A model generated the notes under the pieces. That model was not told the DNA's origin. It saw only the letters and a list, made by a program, of their open reading frames with translations, and did no database searches. Source: Prochilodus magdalenae (Eukaryota > Chordata > Actinopteri > Characiformes > Prochilodontidae). Taken from it: a DNA stretch of 64,000 nucleotides. Position 1 is the first letter of the stretch, and each line of letters starts with the position of its first letter. Location of the stretch: positions 67,001 to 131,000 of the forward strand of contig JAMWET010003073.1 in assembly GCA_024036415.1 (NCBI GenBank). Direction: 5' to 3'. Shown piece by piece: positions 1-13,600 of the stretch. The position numbers and the translations under genes were made by a program.

Positions 1-424
1 ATGACTGCAAGAAAAGTTGTAACAAATGTCCTTAAAAAAACCTGCAGTAAGAACGGAGATAAATTAGTCAATTAGCCAGAATTATTAGACTAAGAAATTG
101 TGGGAAAGCACAACTTAGGATGTAAATATAACAGAGAGGTCTGCACAAGGCGGGCTCACCATGTGATCTGCAAAATAATTTGTGGGTGGGATTAATGGTA
201 AAACACTGTTACAACTCGAACTTGTTTGGACAGGTATTATGGCTTGCTAGGTGGAACAGATGATTATTGGCTGCTTGTGGAAGCAGACACGTGGACAATA
301 AAAATGCATCCAGTATGTGTATAACGAGCAAAACAAGTTAGTAATTATCACACACAATATGAAGCTACTAAAATACAGAATCTAACTGTTTTCTTTCAAA
401 GAAAACATATGTGGTGGTCATATG

Positions 425-545
425 GGAGTCCTGACTATTAAGGAACAGGAAAACAAAGTATAAAACAGAAGGACTACAGCCTATAACTGTAGAACTACAA
501 AGTGATAAAATGACCAATGAGTGTAGATAGAAGGAGGTGAGCAGA
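425..545 (+). repeat. Dispersed repeat family A, copy 1
   Basis: Contains CTATAACTGTAGAACTACAA and GATAAAATG.CC.ATGAGTGTAGA. This is the end portion of a short repeat that is common in ray-finned fish genomes and also present at 19690-20040, 23575-23715 and 58005-58100. This copy overlaps only the distal part of the others. No coding capacity is visible, and I cannot name the family. Confidence 0.55.
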
Positions 546-2419
546 ATAAAGTGGCCATTAGATGTCTAATGTTGATGCACTAAACAGAGAGAAGATAAGC
601 TGCTACTCATCTAGTACTTATGACTATACTTCAACATATAAGACTGCCAAGTGGCCTGAGCTATACATTTAATGGAAGTCAAAACAATGACTAAAGAAAG
701 CACCACTTCTGCAAACGCTCAGTTCTAAATGACACAATTTTCAAATTTGTATTTTAAATTTAAATTATGTACATACAGTTTGCATGGCAATGGTGTTTGT
801 AAATGTTTTAAGGCATTTACATAACAACTAATTTTTAGGTACCATTGAACTGCTTTAAGCCCACCTCCAATGTGTACTAGACTGCACCAAAAAAAGAGAG
901 AAAAAAAAAGGTTAGACTATAAAAAGAAGACTTCCAACTCAACACATATAAAAGTGCATTGGAAACAAGACACAAGAGAACCCTTTGTCAATTTGTTTAA
1001 TGGGTTATTAAGAGAATTGATTATGGCACACAACACCTGCTTCCATTTGCAGAGGACTTAATGTGATGTAAACGCAGGATAAGGTTCTGTCACTTTTGAC
1101 TTATGAGGTGGAGAGAGAGCAGTCTAACTGCTACTGGGCCACTGCAGACACAAACCTCCCTCTGCATTCCTCCTCCTGAACAATTCTATTTCTGTCTGGT
1201 ATACAGCCAGACAGTAGACACTTCCACAGACCCAGATCTATCATAACGCCATAAAAAGCCAAAAACACTCTTATCATAAACTAAAAATGCAGGGACGCTT
1301 TATCAGATCTTTGGCCTCAGACTTGTAAAAACAAAACCTTGTAATTTATAGACAGGTAATGGCGGAATAAAATAATGCATATTTGAGCCCTGTATACTAC
1401 ATGTCCCTGAACTCATACCACATGACAAAATAAATAGGTCTAAATCATTTTTATATGAGCGTACCTTTGTGACGGAACACGCTTGCCAGGTCACGGTTCC
1501 AAGGCTTTTTTATTTATGGAGGGAAAATTACCGTCCTAAAAAACATCACACGCCAGAAAAAATTACAGCAGGAAAGCCTCCAGGATCGTCATCATCCTCG
1601 AAAAGCAGAATGACGCTGGAGTAGAGGCCGATGCACTGTACATGACAAATGATTCAAAGGGCTGTCAGCTCAAACTCGGACTATTACAGCACGAGTGGCA
1701 AAAGCCTGCATTCCACCACTCCCGCAGCCTGTTCCCTATGCTAATGGCAGTACAGCTTTGACTAACACATCACTGCTGTCCATAAAATCAACACTTTACT
1801 TCATCTTTTGTTAACAGAGCGAGCGAAAGAGAAAACACATTCCACTGGCAAACAATCATCATACAAGATCAGAGCTCACAGACAGAGTTTAAAAAAACGT
1901 TTGCATTTTGTTCAAATAATCACTTCTAGTTGTCCTCGGCGTGAAGGGATGAGGCATGGCAGTATTCAGCGGTGGAAAAAGTGAGTGCTGGATGTGAACA
2001 AATGAGACGTCTCATAAAGAGTCGGCAAATGTGATTGCACATCCTCTGTGCGGGGAGCCCTCCTGCTCTGAAGCATAAGGCCACTCCCGGGGCAAGAGTG
2101 GAGCCCTGTCTGGTCAATCTGCAGCCAATTACAGCACTCAAAGTCCATCTACTCTAATGACACAAGTTCCATATGGTAAGGAGACCTCACTGACCACACA
2201 ATGAATGTTCCATTTTCAGGTGCTCCTGTAATATGCAAGTAGTTGGTATATATAATATGGTATAGAATTTATTCATTTTTAACGTCTGCATTTTAAATTT
2301 GTACAAAGTCACCCGCAAACCTCATATGACATGCATGATTGAGTATATCATGATGTCTGGCAATAACTGGGAGATTTACACTCAGATCCATACATATTTC
2401 ACTGCTGACGAAGTTATTG

Positions 2420-3240
2420 CTATTTAAGCTGTCTACGGAGTTTCAGCCTTAATTTGAGGGTATTTCCATTTAAATCAGGAAACTGGTATAATAATTAGAA
2501 CCATTTCCACACGTTAATTCGTTCATACTTTAAATTCCCATATTTAATACCTGATAAAAAATCTTGAGCTCTGGAACCCTCAGATATCGCTAGAAGCCTG
2601 GGTTCTCTAGGCCTTTACTGCAGTCTTCAGTTCCTGCTTGGTCTTGAGGTGTTTACCTTCAGTTTTGACTTCAACTGACTAGCTTAGCGTTGCAGAACAT
2701 TCCACTTTCTAGCCTTGAAAAAGTATTGGGTTGCTTTTACAGAGCGCTTTGGGTCATTGTCTCTAATGGGTTTTGAAACTGAATCTGAGTAGAACTAATA
2801 CACTTCAGAATTTCTCCTGCTGCTGTTGTCTGCAATAACATAATCAGTAAATACAAGGTAACAGGTTCCATACATGCCCACGCCGTAACACTACCTCCAC
2901 CATGCTTGGCAAACAAGGTTGTATGTTTCGGCACATGAGCAGTTCTGACCGTTCTCCATATTCTTTCCAAAACCATTATTCCAGTACAAGTTGATCTATC
3001 TCTTTGTTCCAACTTGTAATAACTTTTTTAAAACAGCATTTTACCCTTTTTCCACAGGTTTCTTGGGGTCTTCATGAGCCTTCCACAACTTTTGTCATAA
3101 TAACACAAAGATCAAGTGCTATAGCATCTCACCCTGTCTAAACAGCCTTGTTTAGAACAGACATTTTGAGTTCCCGTACCTTTACACAATAATGGGCTAC
3201 TGCTCAACAAGAGTACAGCATAACCATCACAAGGAATACT
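2420..3240 (-). mobile_element. Degenerate Tc1-like transposon relic
   Basis: On the minus strand 2737-3012 includes HGGGSVTAWACM, a decayed form of the Tc1 transposase motif HGGGSVMVWGCM. At 2445-2490 the plus strand reads TTAATTTGAGGGTATTT, typical of the terminal repeat of one widespread fish Tc1 family. No intact reading frame, no clear outer ends and no target duplication could be fixed. Confidence 0.6.
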
Positions 3241-4496
3241 CTGGAGACATCTGCACCCATTATTTTATTTTATTCTTATGTTATTCACCTATTGATATTT
3301 TGAAGTTCATCAAACATCTAACTAACAAACTAACATTAAACTACTACTAAACTAATATTATTGTCAACCCTACAGCAAGTAATGGCAAAAACAATTAGCA
3401 ATTATATCTCCATTAATATATTACCTTAGAAGTTAGTGCTAGCTAGTGCTAATTGGCCACAGAAACACAGAGCATAACTATTTTTACATACTTGTAATTC
3501 TCTAATCTACAGTTTTGCCACAGTCAGTTGGAAGTGATCTCTCGTAGAAGTTTCCCTCCTTCAGGAAAAATAAGAGTCTTGATCACCAGCTTTTTGTTTT
3601 TTTTTTATTTCTGGCTCCACCTTAAATGGTGCAGCGGTTAACAGCAGTTGCTTGAGGTATTGTTGGTGAAAGGGGGAACTGGAAAATTCAAAGAAGCTGC
3701 CTTAAGTTTTGCGTAAGACAAAACTAGGTTAGCAGACAAGGACACGTTTTTAAGGTTGTATCTGAATGTAAATGTAACTATTCAGGTGCAGCCGACAAAT
3801 GAGCAGCTCCTGTGCTTATCTCTTAGCTTCCAATAATGCTAGCGGCTCTTGTGCTTGCAGGACATTTGCTGACCATCGCAGTTTTGCAGCTGTGGGTACT
3901 GTGAGGTACTTGGATGGTGGCTGTATTATTCTAAGTCTCCACTTGACACAGAAAGGGGAGCCACATCTGAATAGCTTTTTGAATCCTATGTTTTCTGATC
4001 TGGGTTGAGTTATGTCACAGTTTGTGGGTTAGTAGGCACTCCAGATGTTAGAGTACAAGCCCTGATAAAGTGTGTTTTTCATAATATGATTAAACTAATC
4101 TGATGACCAGGAAATTCGTCATGCACCACAGTTTACAATGACTTTCAAGGTCTTTTGCTGTTTCTGAGCTCATCAGTACACTCTTCTTTGACTCCACTAT
4201 ATAGTTTATTTAACCATTTATAATATTATACACTTTAAACATGTAAGCCTATTGACCTGTGTTTTATACCTATAAAAATGAATAAAATACAAAGGTAAAA
4301 AACAAAATGTATTTTGTCATAGGAATAATATCCTTGTAAACCGTGAATAAGGATGTTAATAGTTATTTCTTTTTTAATCGGTCTTGAAGCTCTCCATATA
4401 CATGACATTTGGCAAATCATGTGTTATAACATGTTTATAACACTATTTGTTGCATTACAAATGGGCTACAACACCAGTGATAAATGGTATACTTAC

Positions 4497-4651
4497 TTGG
4501 CTACGTTCTCCATGCTGATGGAGCATTTCCAGATGGCTCCAGTGACAGCTGCAAGCAGCTGCTTGTTGTCAGCCTCATGGAGCAAAGCAACAAGAGGCTG
4601 CAGACCCTCATACTGCCGGACCAGGTCACGCGTCAGCTTATCCTCTGCACA
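4497..4651 (-). CDS. odad2: odad2 coding exon 14 (armadillo repeat), last exon in the window
   Basis: Residues 703-753 plus two bases. It starts [20 protein letters not shown] and includes [18 protein letters not shown], matching human [20 protein letters not shown] and [13 protein letters not shown]. Acceptor GTGGCAG|TG, donor GCCAA|GTAAGT, ending in phase 2. The next exons must be left of position 1. Confidence 0.95.
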
Positions 4652-7600
4652 CTGCCACACATTAACAGAAGCACCTCTAAATCACCATGAAGCTGAGGTG
4701 ACAGGCATGTACCTGATGTTTCTTCAAACCTTTTCCACTTCAAATAAAGTGTAAAAAAGGGGAGCCTGCAGCTGCAAAAGCACTTTAGCTGGCTTCAAAA
4801 GGCCACTGATCATGCCAGGTGTCTGCAAAATTACCTTAAAGATGGCACTTGCGCAGTGCATCTGCAGCTCCTGGTTGTCACAGTTAAGATTCTTCACCAG
4901 ATCCTCAATCATGCCTTCTGTCTGCATGGCAATCCTGTAGCTCTTCTGCCAAACAAATAAAAAGAAAGTCTTCTGCGTGAGACAACCCTTACTACATTCC
5001 CATAAACTCAGTTTTTGTCAAAACACATAAATTATTAGTATGTCATTAGTTTTGGATGACTTCGCACTGTTAGGACAGATATTTTGAAATCAAATGTTGG
5101 CAACATCCTCAAAATAGTTTCAGCCTGATTAAAGTTGATTAACTACATAAGCTGGGCATTCTTACCTGGAAAGCCAATCTGAACTCCAACCTAAAATTAT
5201 TAGTATAAATGTGATTTTGCACACATCTGTAAAGCTTGTTCAACTTAACAGCTGCGGCAAAACAATTCTTTTGTGGGCAGAGCATAGATAGGTCCCTCCA
5301 CCATTAATGAATAGTTTAGCATCAAACTTCATCCCTTTACCACAGAGAGCATTTCCAGCAGCAGTTAACAGTGTTTTTTTGTTCCTAAATGTGGTTTGAT
5401 GATGAGAGCAGCAGCGGTTTAACGTTTGCTTGCAAAGAGTCTCTGCTATTGTTGTGTTTACACTTGCTTTCATTGGCTACCTGTCTCTAAATGATCTAAG
5501 ACCATGAGCAACACATGGCTAGCTGGTCAGCATGCTGACTTTAAGAGATATCTCTCTAATACAACACATAGATCAAAACCTTAATATATAATCAAAACTG
5601 ATATTTCTTCACATTCTGTTGATCATTTTAGTTTAATCATTTTGGAAGGTTTAAAACTGAAAACCTTTACATATTGTTCCTTTAACTGGTATCTTAACTA
5701 CTAGTCAATGCAAAATCCAATTATTAATTCCAAAGATCATTTCAGTTTTTAGATTTTTTATTTTATTCATTTTTTGGTGTAAAAAATGGTGTAATATAAT
5801 AATAATAGATATGCGAAAGGTTAATAAAGTTAGATAGAGTCATAAGATTGTAATTCTCTTGTATTATCTTATGTGTCAAGAATTACCAAAAGGCGGAAAT
5901 AACAGTGCAACTTCTGAAGAACATGTCGTCACTGCTTTATCTGTACATCTGTATACAGCAAACTCATCCTATTACTTGGTTTAACAAAAACAAGAACAGG
6001 CCACTGTACATTAATAATTCAATAATTCAATAATTTACCTGACGAAAAAGTTGACATTTTGTTACGATCATGTTGTGACGTCATGTCAGTACACAATTAC
6101 GGTCAGCAATCAGAGAAATTGTTGCCACAGATCTAAAGCTATAGTGATACCTCAGAGGCACACTCCTGCAGTGTGCCCACTACAGGGATGAGCATGTTCT
6201 TTTGGGGGGATTTGAGGAGGCGGGCTAGCAGGGGGATACCACCGGCCTTGCGAATGGCTTCTTTGTTCCTGGTGCTCTTGCTGCAGCTCCACAGTGCCAG
6301 AGCTCCACAGCGGGACACCTCCACGTCTTTCTCCTGACCCACACTCAGCATGGCCGAGTCAGGCACGCAATCCAGCAGCTCCACCTGCCATAGACAAACC
6401 ACAGTGACTCTGTCATGCCAGTGTGGTCCTGTGGTGTCTTGCCTTATTTGGATTTCATAGAGCTGTATTTTCTTCAATAATCTCCATTACCAGTAAAATC
6501 TCCATTACCAGTAAAAAATTTACCCACACCTACACGTAATCATTATCATTGGATGACTTTAATTAGCTGTTGAATGAGGAAACTTGTTATTTAGCTGAGT
6601 CAATTCATTCTGTTTAGAGGAGATTGCTATAAATAGGATGGAAACTGCTATTAGAGGCATGCTAGAGTTTAGCGGTGACAGTGCATAGCAATAAAGTGAT
6701 TCAAATTTTGGTTGCCATTTATTATGTGTAGACCTACTTGTGTTTTAACAAGGACATTTAAGGTCATAGCACCCTGACCCAACATTCCACAACAAACAGC
6801 ACAATGTCTGAAAGGGATCCACATCTGCGTTTTAGGGCACTGTTATTATGTACCTCAGGCCCTGTTTTTCTTAGTGTTTGAATTGTGGAAGGTAATTTTG
6901 AGGGCACAACATTTCCAACAATACACTTGTAATCTGTGGTTAACATTATAGAAGACCATATCAGCTGAATGTCTACCTAAACGGGAAGAACATTCTAGAA
7001 CACTCCTGGATCCTGGAGATTTACCACCCTGCAGAATTTAGATCCAACACACCTGGCTCTAATTTTCAAATGCCCTGAGAAGGCTTTGTTAGCAGGATTA
7101 GGTGCATTCGACTGGGACTAGGCTGCATCTAAATTGTGCAGAGTGGTAGATCTTCAGGACCAAGACCAGGCACCCCTGTTCTGGAACATTTCAATTATCA
7201 CAGTTTGCTGGTGTCTGTTAGTGAATGTGGAAAAAGTCTGTCCTGTTGCTACAGTCTATGGAATTCTGGCCACTGGTACAATGCACCAGCGGCAGGCATG
7301 GCATAATTTGCAGTCACTGTATTAAACTGTTCCAGATAATATTGTAGTGGAAGGTCTGTAAGCAAGTTTGCTAGAAAGCCCTGGCAAATAGACCAGGTAT
7401 GGCTATTTGAGATTAGTAATAACCTCAGTTTTTTGTAATGCTGTATATAAAGGTTTTGTAAGGTTCACTTGAATGTCATGTAGCAGTGTAAGGAATTATT
7501 GCAATAAAAAATGTTCTCGGTTTATGAATGTCTTAAAAAAAGTACTTTTTTTAGTGTTCAGTTGTCTTTTCCTAGATTTGCAGACCCTAAAAGCGCTCCA

Positions 7601-10600
7601 GAACTTAACAATTATTTAACACTTGAATGTGATATTAGACTCTAAACATTAACCTCATAACCAGTCAACATCAACTAAACACTGTCGCTGTCCCCTGCTT
7701 TCAGAGGTCCCGCCATGCAAGTTTTTTACCCACCACTGAACTGAGACATACAATCAAGCAGCAGGCTATATAATTGGTTTATCTGATTCCAATACTTTAT
7801 AAAATGCCAGTAATATATACAAATTAAGCCTCAAACACTAAAATCATATGCATCAAGCTGCGGAATTTAAGACATAACTGTACTACAAACATACTCTATA
7901 AAAAGCACTGAAAAGTACACGAGTCAATGGATTCACACACAGTATAGCTAAGTTTGCATACCATATAGTCTGATTATAGTCATTCTTAACAATGCACTGT
8001 AAATTTGAGATATCGCAATGCTAAACTGTGACCATGTGCATCGTTAGGTGTGACAACACATTGTGGAGAATGAACATTCTACTAATTATGTCTTGTAATG
8101 CAACTGCAATGTTTAAGCAATGTTCAATGCTTAGCACCTCATTCCAGAACTCTTCCTGACTTCCAGCTCCAGTGGCATTAGAAAGTGGTGCAACAGCATA
8201 TTTATAGTCATAATTTTCCTAAAATATCATAAGAATACCCAATCTTGGATCCAGTATTGTGAATTCTTTCAAATCGTGGGGTTATTACACCAATTATTTG
8301 TGATGATTTTGAAATCTCTTTAATTACACTGATGGTAGCACAAAATTAAAAAGAATGCCAAAAAGTACATTACAAAATGTATTTTATTTTATTTGTTGGT
8401 ACTTTTCTAAAGCTCTGTTTCAGTCCTGGTCGACTCTGTTAAAAGGGAAAGGTTAAAGTTTCCTTTTCTGTGATGCAATTCAGGCAAAAGTGTACTACAG
8501 CATTACACACGTGCGGTTCAGAGGTGGTCTGATTCTTTAAGTGGAACTAATCTGTGATGGCTATGCCGACTACGTCCGAGTCTGGACCCGTGTAAATATA
8601 CAGAACAGCATAACCCATGGGCTCTAATCATACCAAGCGCCACTCCATCAATAAACACACCCGCCAGGCCAAGGGGCAGCCCGATATTCAATCTGTTTTT
8701 ACCTGAACTGCGTAGCCTTTGATGTTATAAAATGTGAGAGAGGGGCAAAAAGAGAGAGGGGGGAAGAGAGAGGATATGCAAAAACAGGTGGGTAAGACCT
8801 GCCCCGCTGACGCACGAATGTGTATGTCTAGTTGGAATGAGGGGTATAGAAAGGCATTTATTTGTGGGTGGCTCTGTATTTAATTTCCAAAAATGAGCAT
8901 AAGCACTGTTTATATTCTAAAAATTAGAGCTGACTCTTGCTTATGTACACACATCAGTCACTGTCACTCACCAGTCTCTTGATGCCACCGTACTGACGCA
9001 CGGTCCTACGGGCTCTCCTAAACTTGGCCACATTGGCAATAGTTTCCGCAGCCAGGCATTTAAGTTCTTTGTCCGGAGAGTCCAGGATAGACACCATGGT
9101 CTGTAGACCCCCCAGGTCAGCGATGGCTCGCCGAATCTGAGAGCTGCGGCTGATCTCCTTCAGGATCTTAAGGGAACCAATCTGTCACAGACATTGGTAT
9201 AACAGGAAAGAGGCAAATTAACTTTGTCATATCAACTGAAGCAGTAAGACAACTCTATGACCTGCCACATTACAATTAAAGCAACAATGATTTTATTGGT
9301 TTATTTAAAGTGTGATATCTCAGTATCTTAGTGATTCAGTCCTTCAGTGTAGGTGTCAAAATTAACAACAATAACTATAAACTTTACTAAAATTTGGAAG
9401 CACACAGTACTACACCAAGTTGTGAGACCACTTATGAATTCCAGTCAGAAACAATTATTTAACAGAAAGAATAGAAGTAATTAAGAAACTCTTAGCTGAA
9501 ACTCTTAGCTACTACCTTTAATATAATAATATATTTATTGTTATTGTTGATTTTCCTAGTACTTAGCGTCTTTTCTTTTTATTACAGCTTTCTTCCTTTT
9601 TTTGGGAGACATTTGAGACATTACAAATAAGTGTTCGAGATATTATTCCACTCCTCCAAAGTGCAGTCTTAGAGATTGCTTGCATTTTTCACTTCTTGTA
9701 AATAATACCTCATAAACACAGAAATGAGACGCTCAATGATGTTGGGTTCTGGACTGTGAGGGGTCAGTCCATGTTGTTTCTTTATATTTAAGTTCCTTTT
9801 CTCAGTAACTGTTACCCCATTCAGACCCGAAGCAGTGAGATGTCTTCACAGTGGAGAGAAATATAGACCAGGTCTTGTTGTTAGTAGTCCCATTTTCTTT
9901 TGTCCCCCAAACTTTTGATGAGTGCTATATGAAACAACCTGCCAGACCTTGTGACTGCACTAGCTTATCTTACAGCTGTTGGAAGAAGCTTTAGCAACCT
10001 ATGCTTTTTTATGCTCAATGTTCTTCTGTTGCTGTTTCTGGAAACAGTTTTAGGTTCTCAAAATTAGGACATGAAAGCACTCACTTTACATTTGACCTCT
10101 TCAGTGTCCAGCAAGTTGATGAGCACTTCCAGACCCCCCACATCTCTGATGGCGAGCTGACAGGTCTCCTGTGCCAGGTTAAAATCTCTCATAGAGCAGA
10201 GAGCAATCACTGTGGCAGTCTGATTACCTCCCTGCAAACACATATATACTCATAAAGCACAAGCATAATATCTGTATATCTATAATTCATACATAAACAC
10301 AAAAATAAAATGTTTAAAAAAAACACTGAAAGAATAATAGTGGAAAATAGTTTCTTAAGCTTTAAGCTTAAGTGCAGTCAAATTAGCATACAGACATAGT
10401 AATATACAGGCCAATGGAACCCCCATAAACACAAGAGAGCATGTATGTTCATGAGTGTTTAGAATTCTGCTTATAAACACGTTGAGGGGGGAGATCATTT
10501 AAGACAGATGATAGTTAAGGCTCCTGCTGTGGCTGGGAACTGTAGACAATGACCTAACTTAGCAATTAAGAGAAACAAGCATAGAAAGATTGCATACAGT

Positions 10601-13600
10601 AATGAATTTGACTCAGAGAGAACTCTGTTTTGACAGTTGCTATACACACACAGTTGCTTTACATTGGTTATCCATCTGAAAACTGAGTAAGTATTACAAA
10701 CCAAACATGTGGCATCAGTTGGATGGGGCTTCTGAGCAGACAGTTCTCGGAGAATGTGGTGGTTTTGATGTTTCATGTATGTGTATTAAAATACATGATA
10801 TCTAAAATTAGCGTAATTAAAAGTATGTGATAGGGTGGAATATCAGCATTGCGACTTTGGAAATATATCAGAAGACAGATGGAGCATAAGTTACAAACCA
10901 AAGGTTTGGAAGCAACACAAACTTTATAAACACAAACATGACATTTCAACAGATAGCAGTGTTCTCAGAACAAAAAGGTTAACACAAAGCAAGTTGCTTG
11001 AGGAAATGTCTGCGGCAATAGTGTACATGTTGTACTGTGGTGGTTCGATCAAACTACAAAATTTCAATTTGCATGTCACATTATGAAAGTGTGGAAAACA
11101 GTTTTACAAGCGATGCTTGTGTAGAACTAATGACTAATTTATTGGTCAATTACTAAGTTATTAATTGCTCATTATTTATCCAAATAAATTAATATTAATA
11201 TACAATTTTCATGTTACACATTATATAACCACTGGTTACTACTTAACGTGTATGCCCAAGGCCAAGTAAAGTGATGAACTGGACTTCACTGCTAATATCT
11301 TTCAATGGGCCCAAGATAAAGAACATTAGCATATCAATTTTCTAAATGTTTAGAACTTTTAACAGTAACAGTCCTAAAAAGTTACCCTGCTGAAACACAG
11401 TTCCATACTGAGTGCTTTTGTTAATCTAATTTAGACATGTCAACCTAAACATTATTTACTTTAAATAACAATGCTTCTGGCACTCAGGCCTTACCGGGTT
11501 ATGCACATTTTTAGGCGTGCCCTTCTACCATCTCTGTGTATTTATCTTTTCTGCATTACTGTTCTAAGCATAGGGGTACGTTAAAAATGACGGAAGCTTC
11601 CACAGTTATAATATCATATAATTCATCTAAAAAGCATAAAAACTTACTAAACTATGATAAATAAATACTTGCTCAGTAATTTCGCTGAATGAACAGTTAA
11701 CCAGCTTTGAAGAACTGTTAGAAAATAGGATAATTCTTTATTAATCCCACAGTGGGAAAACTGTCTGGTCATCTAGATTTCATTTTTTAGTATTTGTATT
11801 TATATTTTTCTGTACTTTCTGTACATATAGATCTTATTTATTATTTGTATATTTCCTGATACTTCTGTTCTTTCCACTGTGCTGCTAAAACATTGTAAAT
11901 TTCCCCACAGTGGGATTGATAAAAGATTATCTTATCTTATTATATGATATGAGGAGGTTTAGTTCAGTTACAGAATGCCCATCTAATAAAAATCTTCTAA
12001 ATGCATTTAGGCCAAGAACTATTCAACTGTTTTTTGCTTTTTGTTGTAATGTTCACTAAAACACTGAACAGCCTGAACTAGTCTAGTGGAACTATGTGCA
12101 GATTTCATGTGAAACCCTTTTCTGTGATGAGTCCAAGCTTGCCCTCCCTCTTTGACTGAAGCTGAGGCTCGATGCAGTGGGTCCACCAGACGCCACTAAG
12201 CTCCTGTAATGCTAGTCGTGCTGCAGCACTTTGAAATGTGACACTGAATTCAAATCTCCTGGCAAGTGAACAATCACTCCTACTGTTTCTTTTTCTCTTT
12301 TTTCATAAATGAACCACAGATAAAGCAGGGCATGTAGAGCAGGGAGCTATTCCTGCACACTTCAGGAGGCAAATGGGGACCATCCCAGACATTCAACATG
12401 AGACCAAGACATTGTCCAGCCACACACACACACACACTTAGATAAAATGTGCTTGGAGAAGAGAGACAGTTTGGATATTAGGAGCAGATGCTAAGGCTTC
12501 TGCTGAATAAAGACAGTGAGATGAGGAAAACGGTGAGAGTTTAGCAGGACAGATACAAGTAAGGAGACAGACCCACAAGATGAGAGTGAGAGGTTAGGTG
12601 AGACCATGTGAGCCAAGATGTGTTTGCTGAAGTGAAAGAGACAGAAAAAAGAGTGAGAGAGGAGTGAAGAGAGAAGAGAAAAGTGGGAGAAAAGAGAAAG
12701 CGAGAGATAGAAGCCACATGTGGTGTCCATATTATGATCCTGGCCTAAATGTGAACCAGTAGCTGCGGTGAATCCGCTTCGCTCTGCACCCCACCATGCT
12801 CTCCTTCTTCAAAGGATTCAGCGAGTTAGCATCGAACCTTGTAAAAACAATGCGAGGTTTACAGCTGATACCAGACACCTCAACCAAAGAAAAAAAGCAG
12901 TAGAATGATCTAATGCTTTCATTTTCACCAGCTTTGGCCTCAAAGCACTGTGGACATTCTTTAAAACTCCAACAACATCTGAAGGTCTTTTATAATAGGC
13001 GACTCTGACACCACTGTGGGCCGAAAGACACAGATGTTCAAGACACATATGATTCAAAGCCCATCTCTGACATACACATTCACACAGGTTTGGCACAGAA
13101 GCTGTGAACATGCCTGCCTTCAGCTATTATACATCATGTGACATGTATTACTGCAGTACTCACTGTGACCAGACTCAGAAGTGAGCAAGGTCAGTGACCA
13201 CCCTACATTTACACCATTTCCATTAAAAATGGCCTCATTTACACATTTACATGTTACGATTTTTTAATTCTGCATGGATATTTTTTCACACCTTCAAAGT
13301 TCAGTTGTCAGGGTGGGTTGAATTTTCTGCTTCTCACAGAAATCCTAAATATATTTGCGTTGGTACAATGCGTTGGTCAGCCCATCGTTCTGAGAACACC
13401 AACATCTTGGTTCGATTTGCAACATTTCTTACTTTTTGTTTATCTCCTTTTCTCAGCACCAGCTTTCTTTTTTCAGGCTCATAAGGTGCAACTGTTTTTC
13501 ACAGTGGAAGGAGGAACAGAAACCCCAGTGGATTTTCTGAAGCTAGAATAGAGCTTGATATTCTATTCCCTCTCAAGACAGAACATTGTCCCAATAAATC

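Larger units (their letters stand above)
1..4496. other. Part of odad2 intron 14; mostly unremarkable
   Basis: No further armadillo exon is visible. It contains a diverged repeat copy at 425-545 and a Tc1 relic at 2420-3240. The rest is AT-rich non-coding sequence with no supported feature. Confidence 0.6.

Noticed and set aside
4353..4754. 133-codon plus-strand frame
   Set aside because: Antisense to odad2 exon 14.
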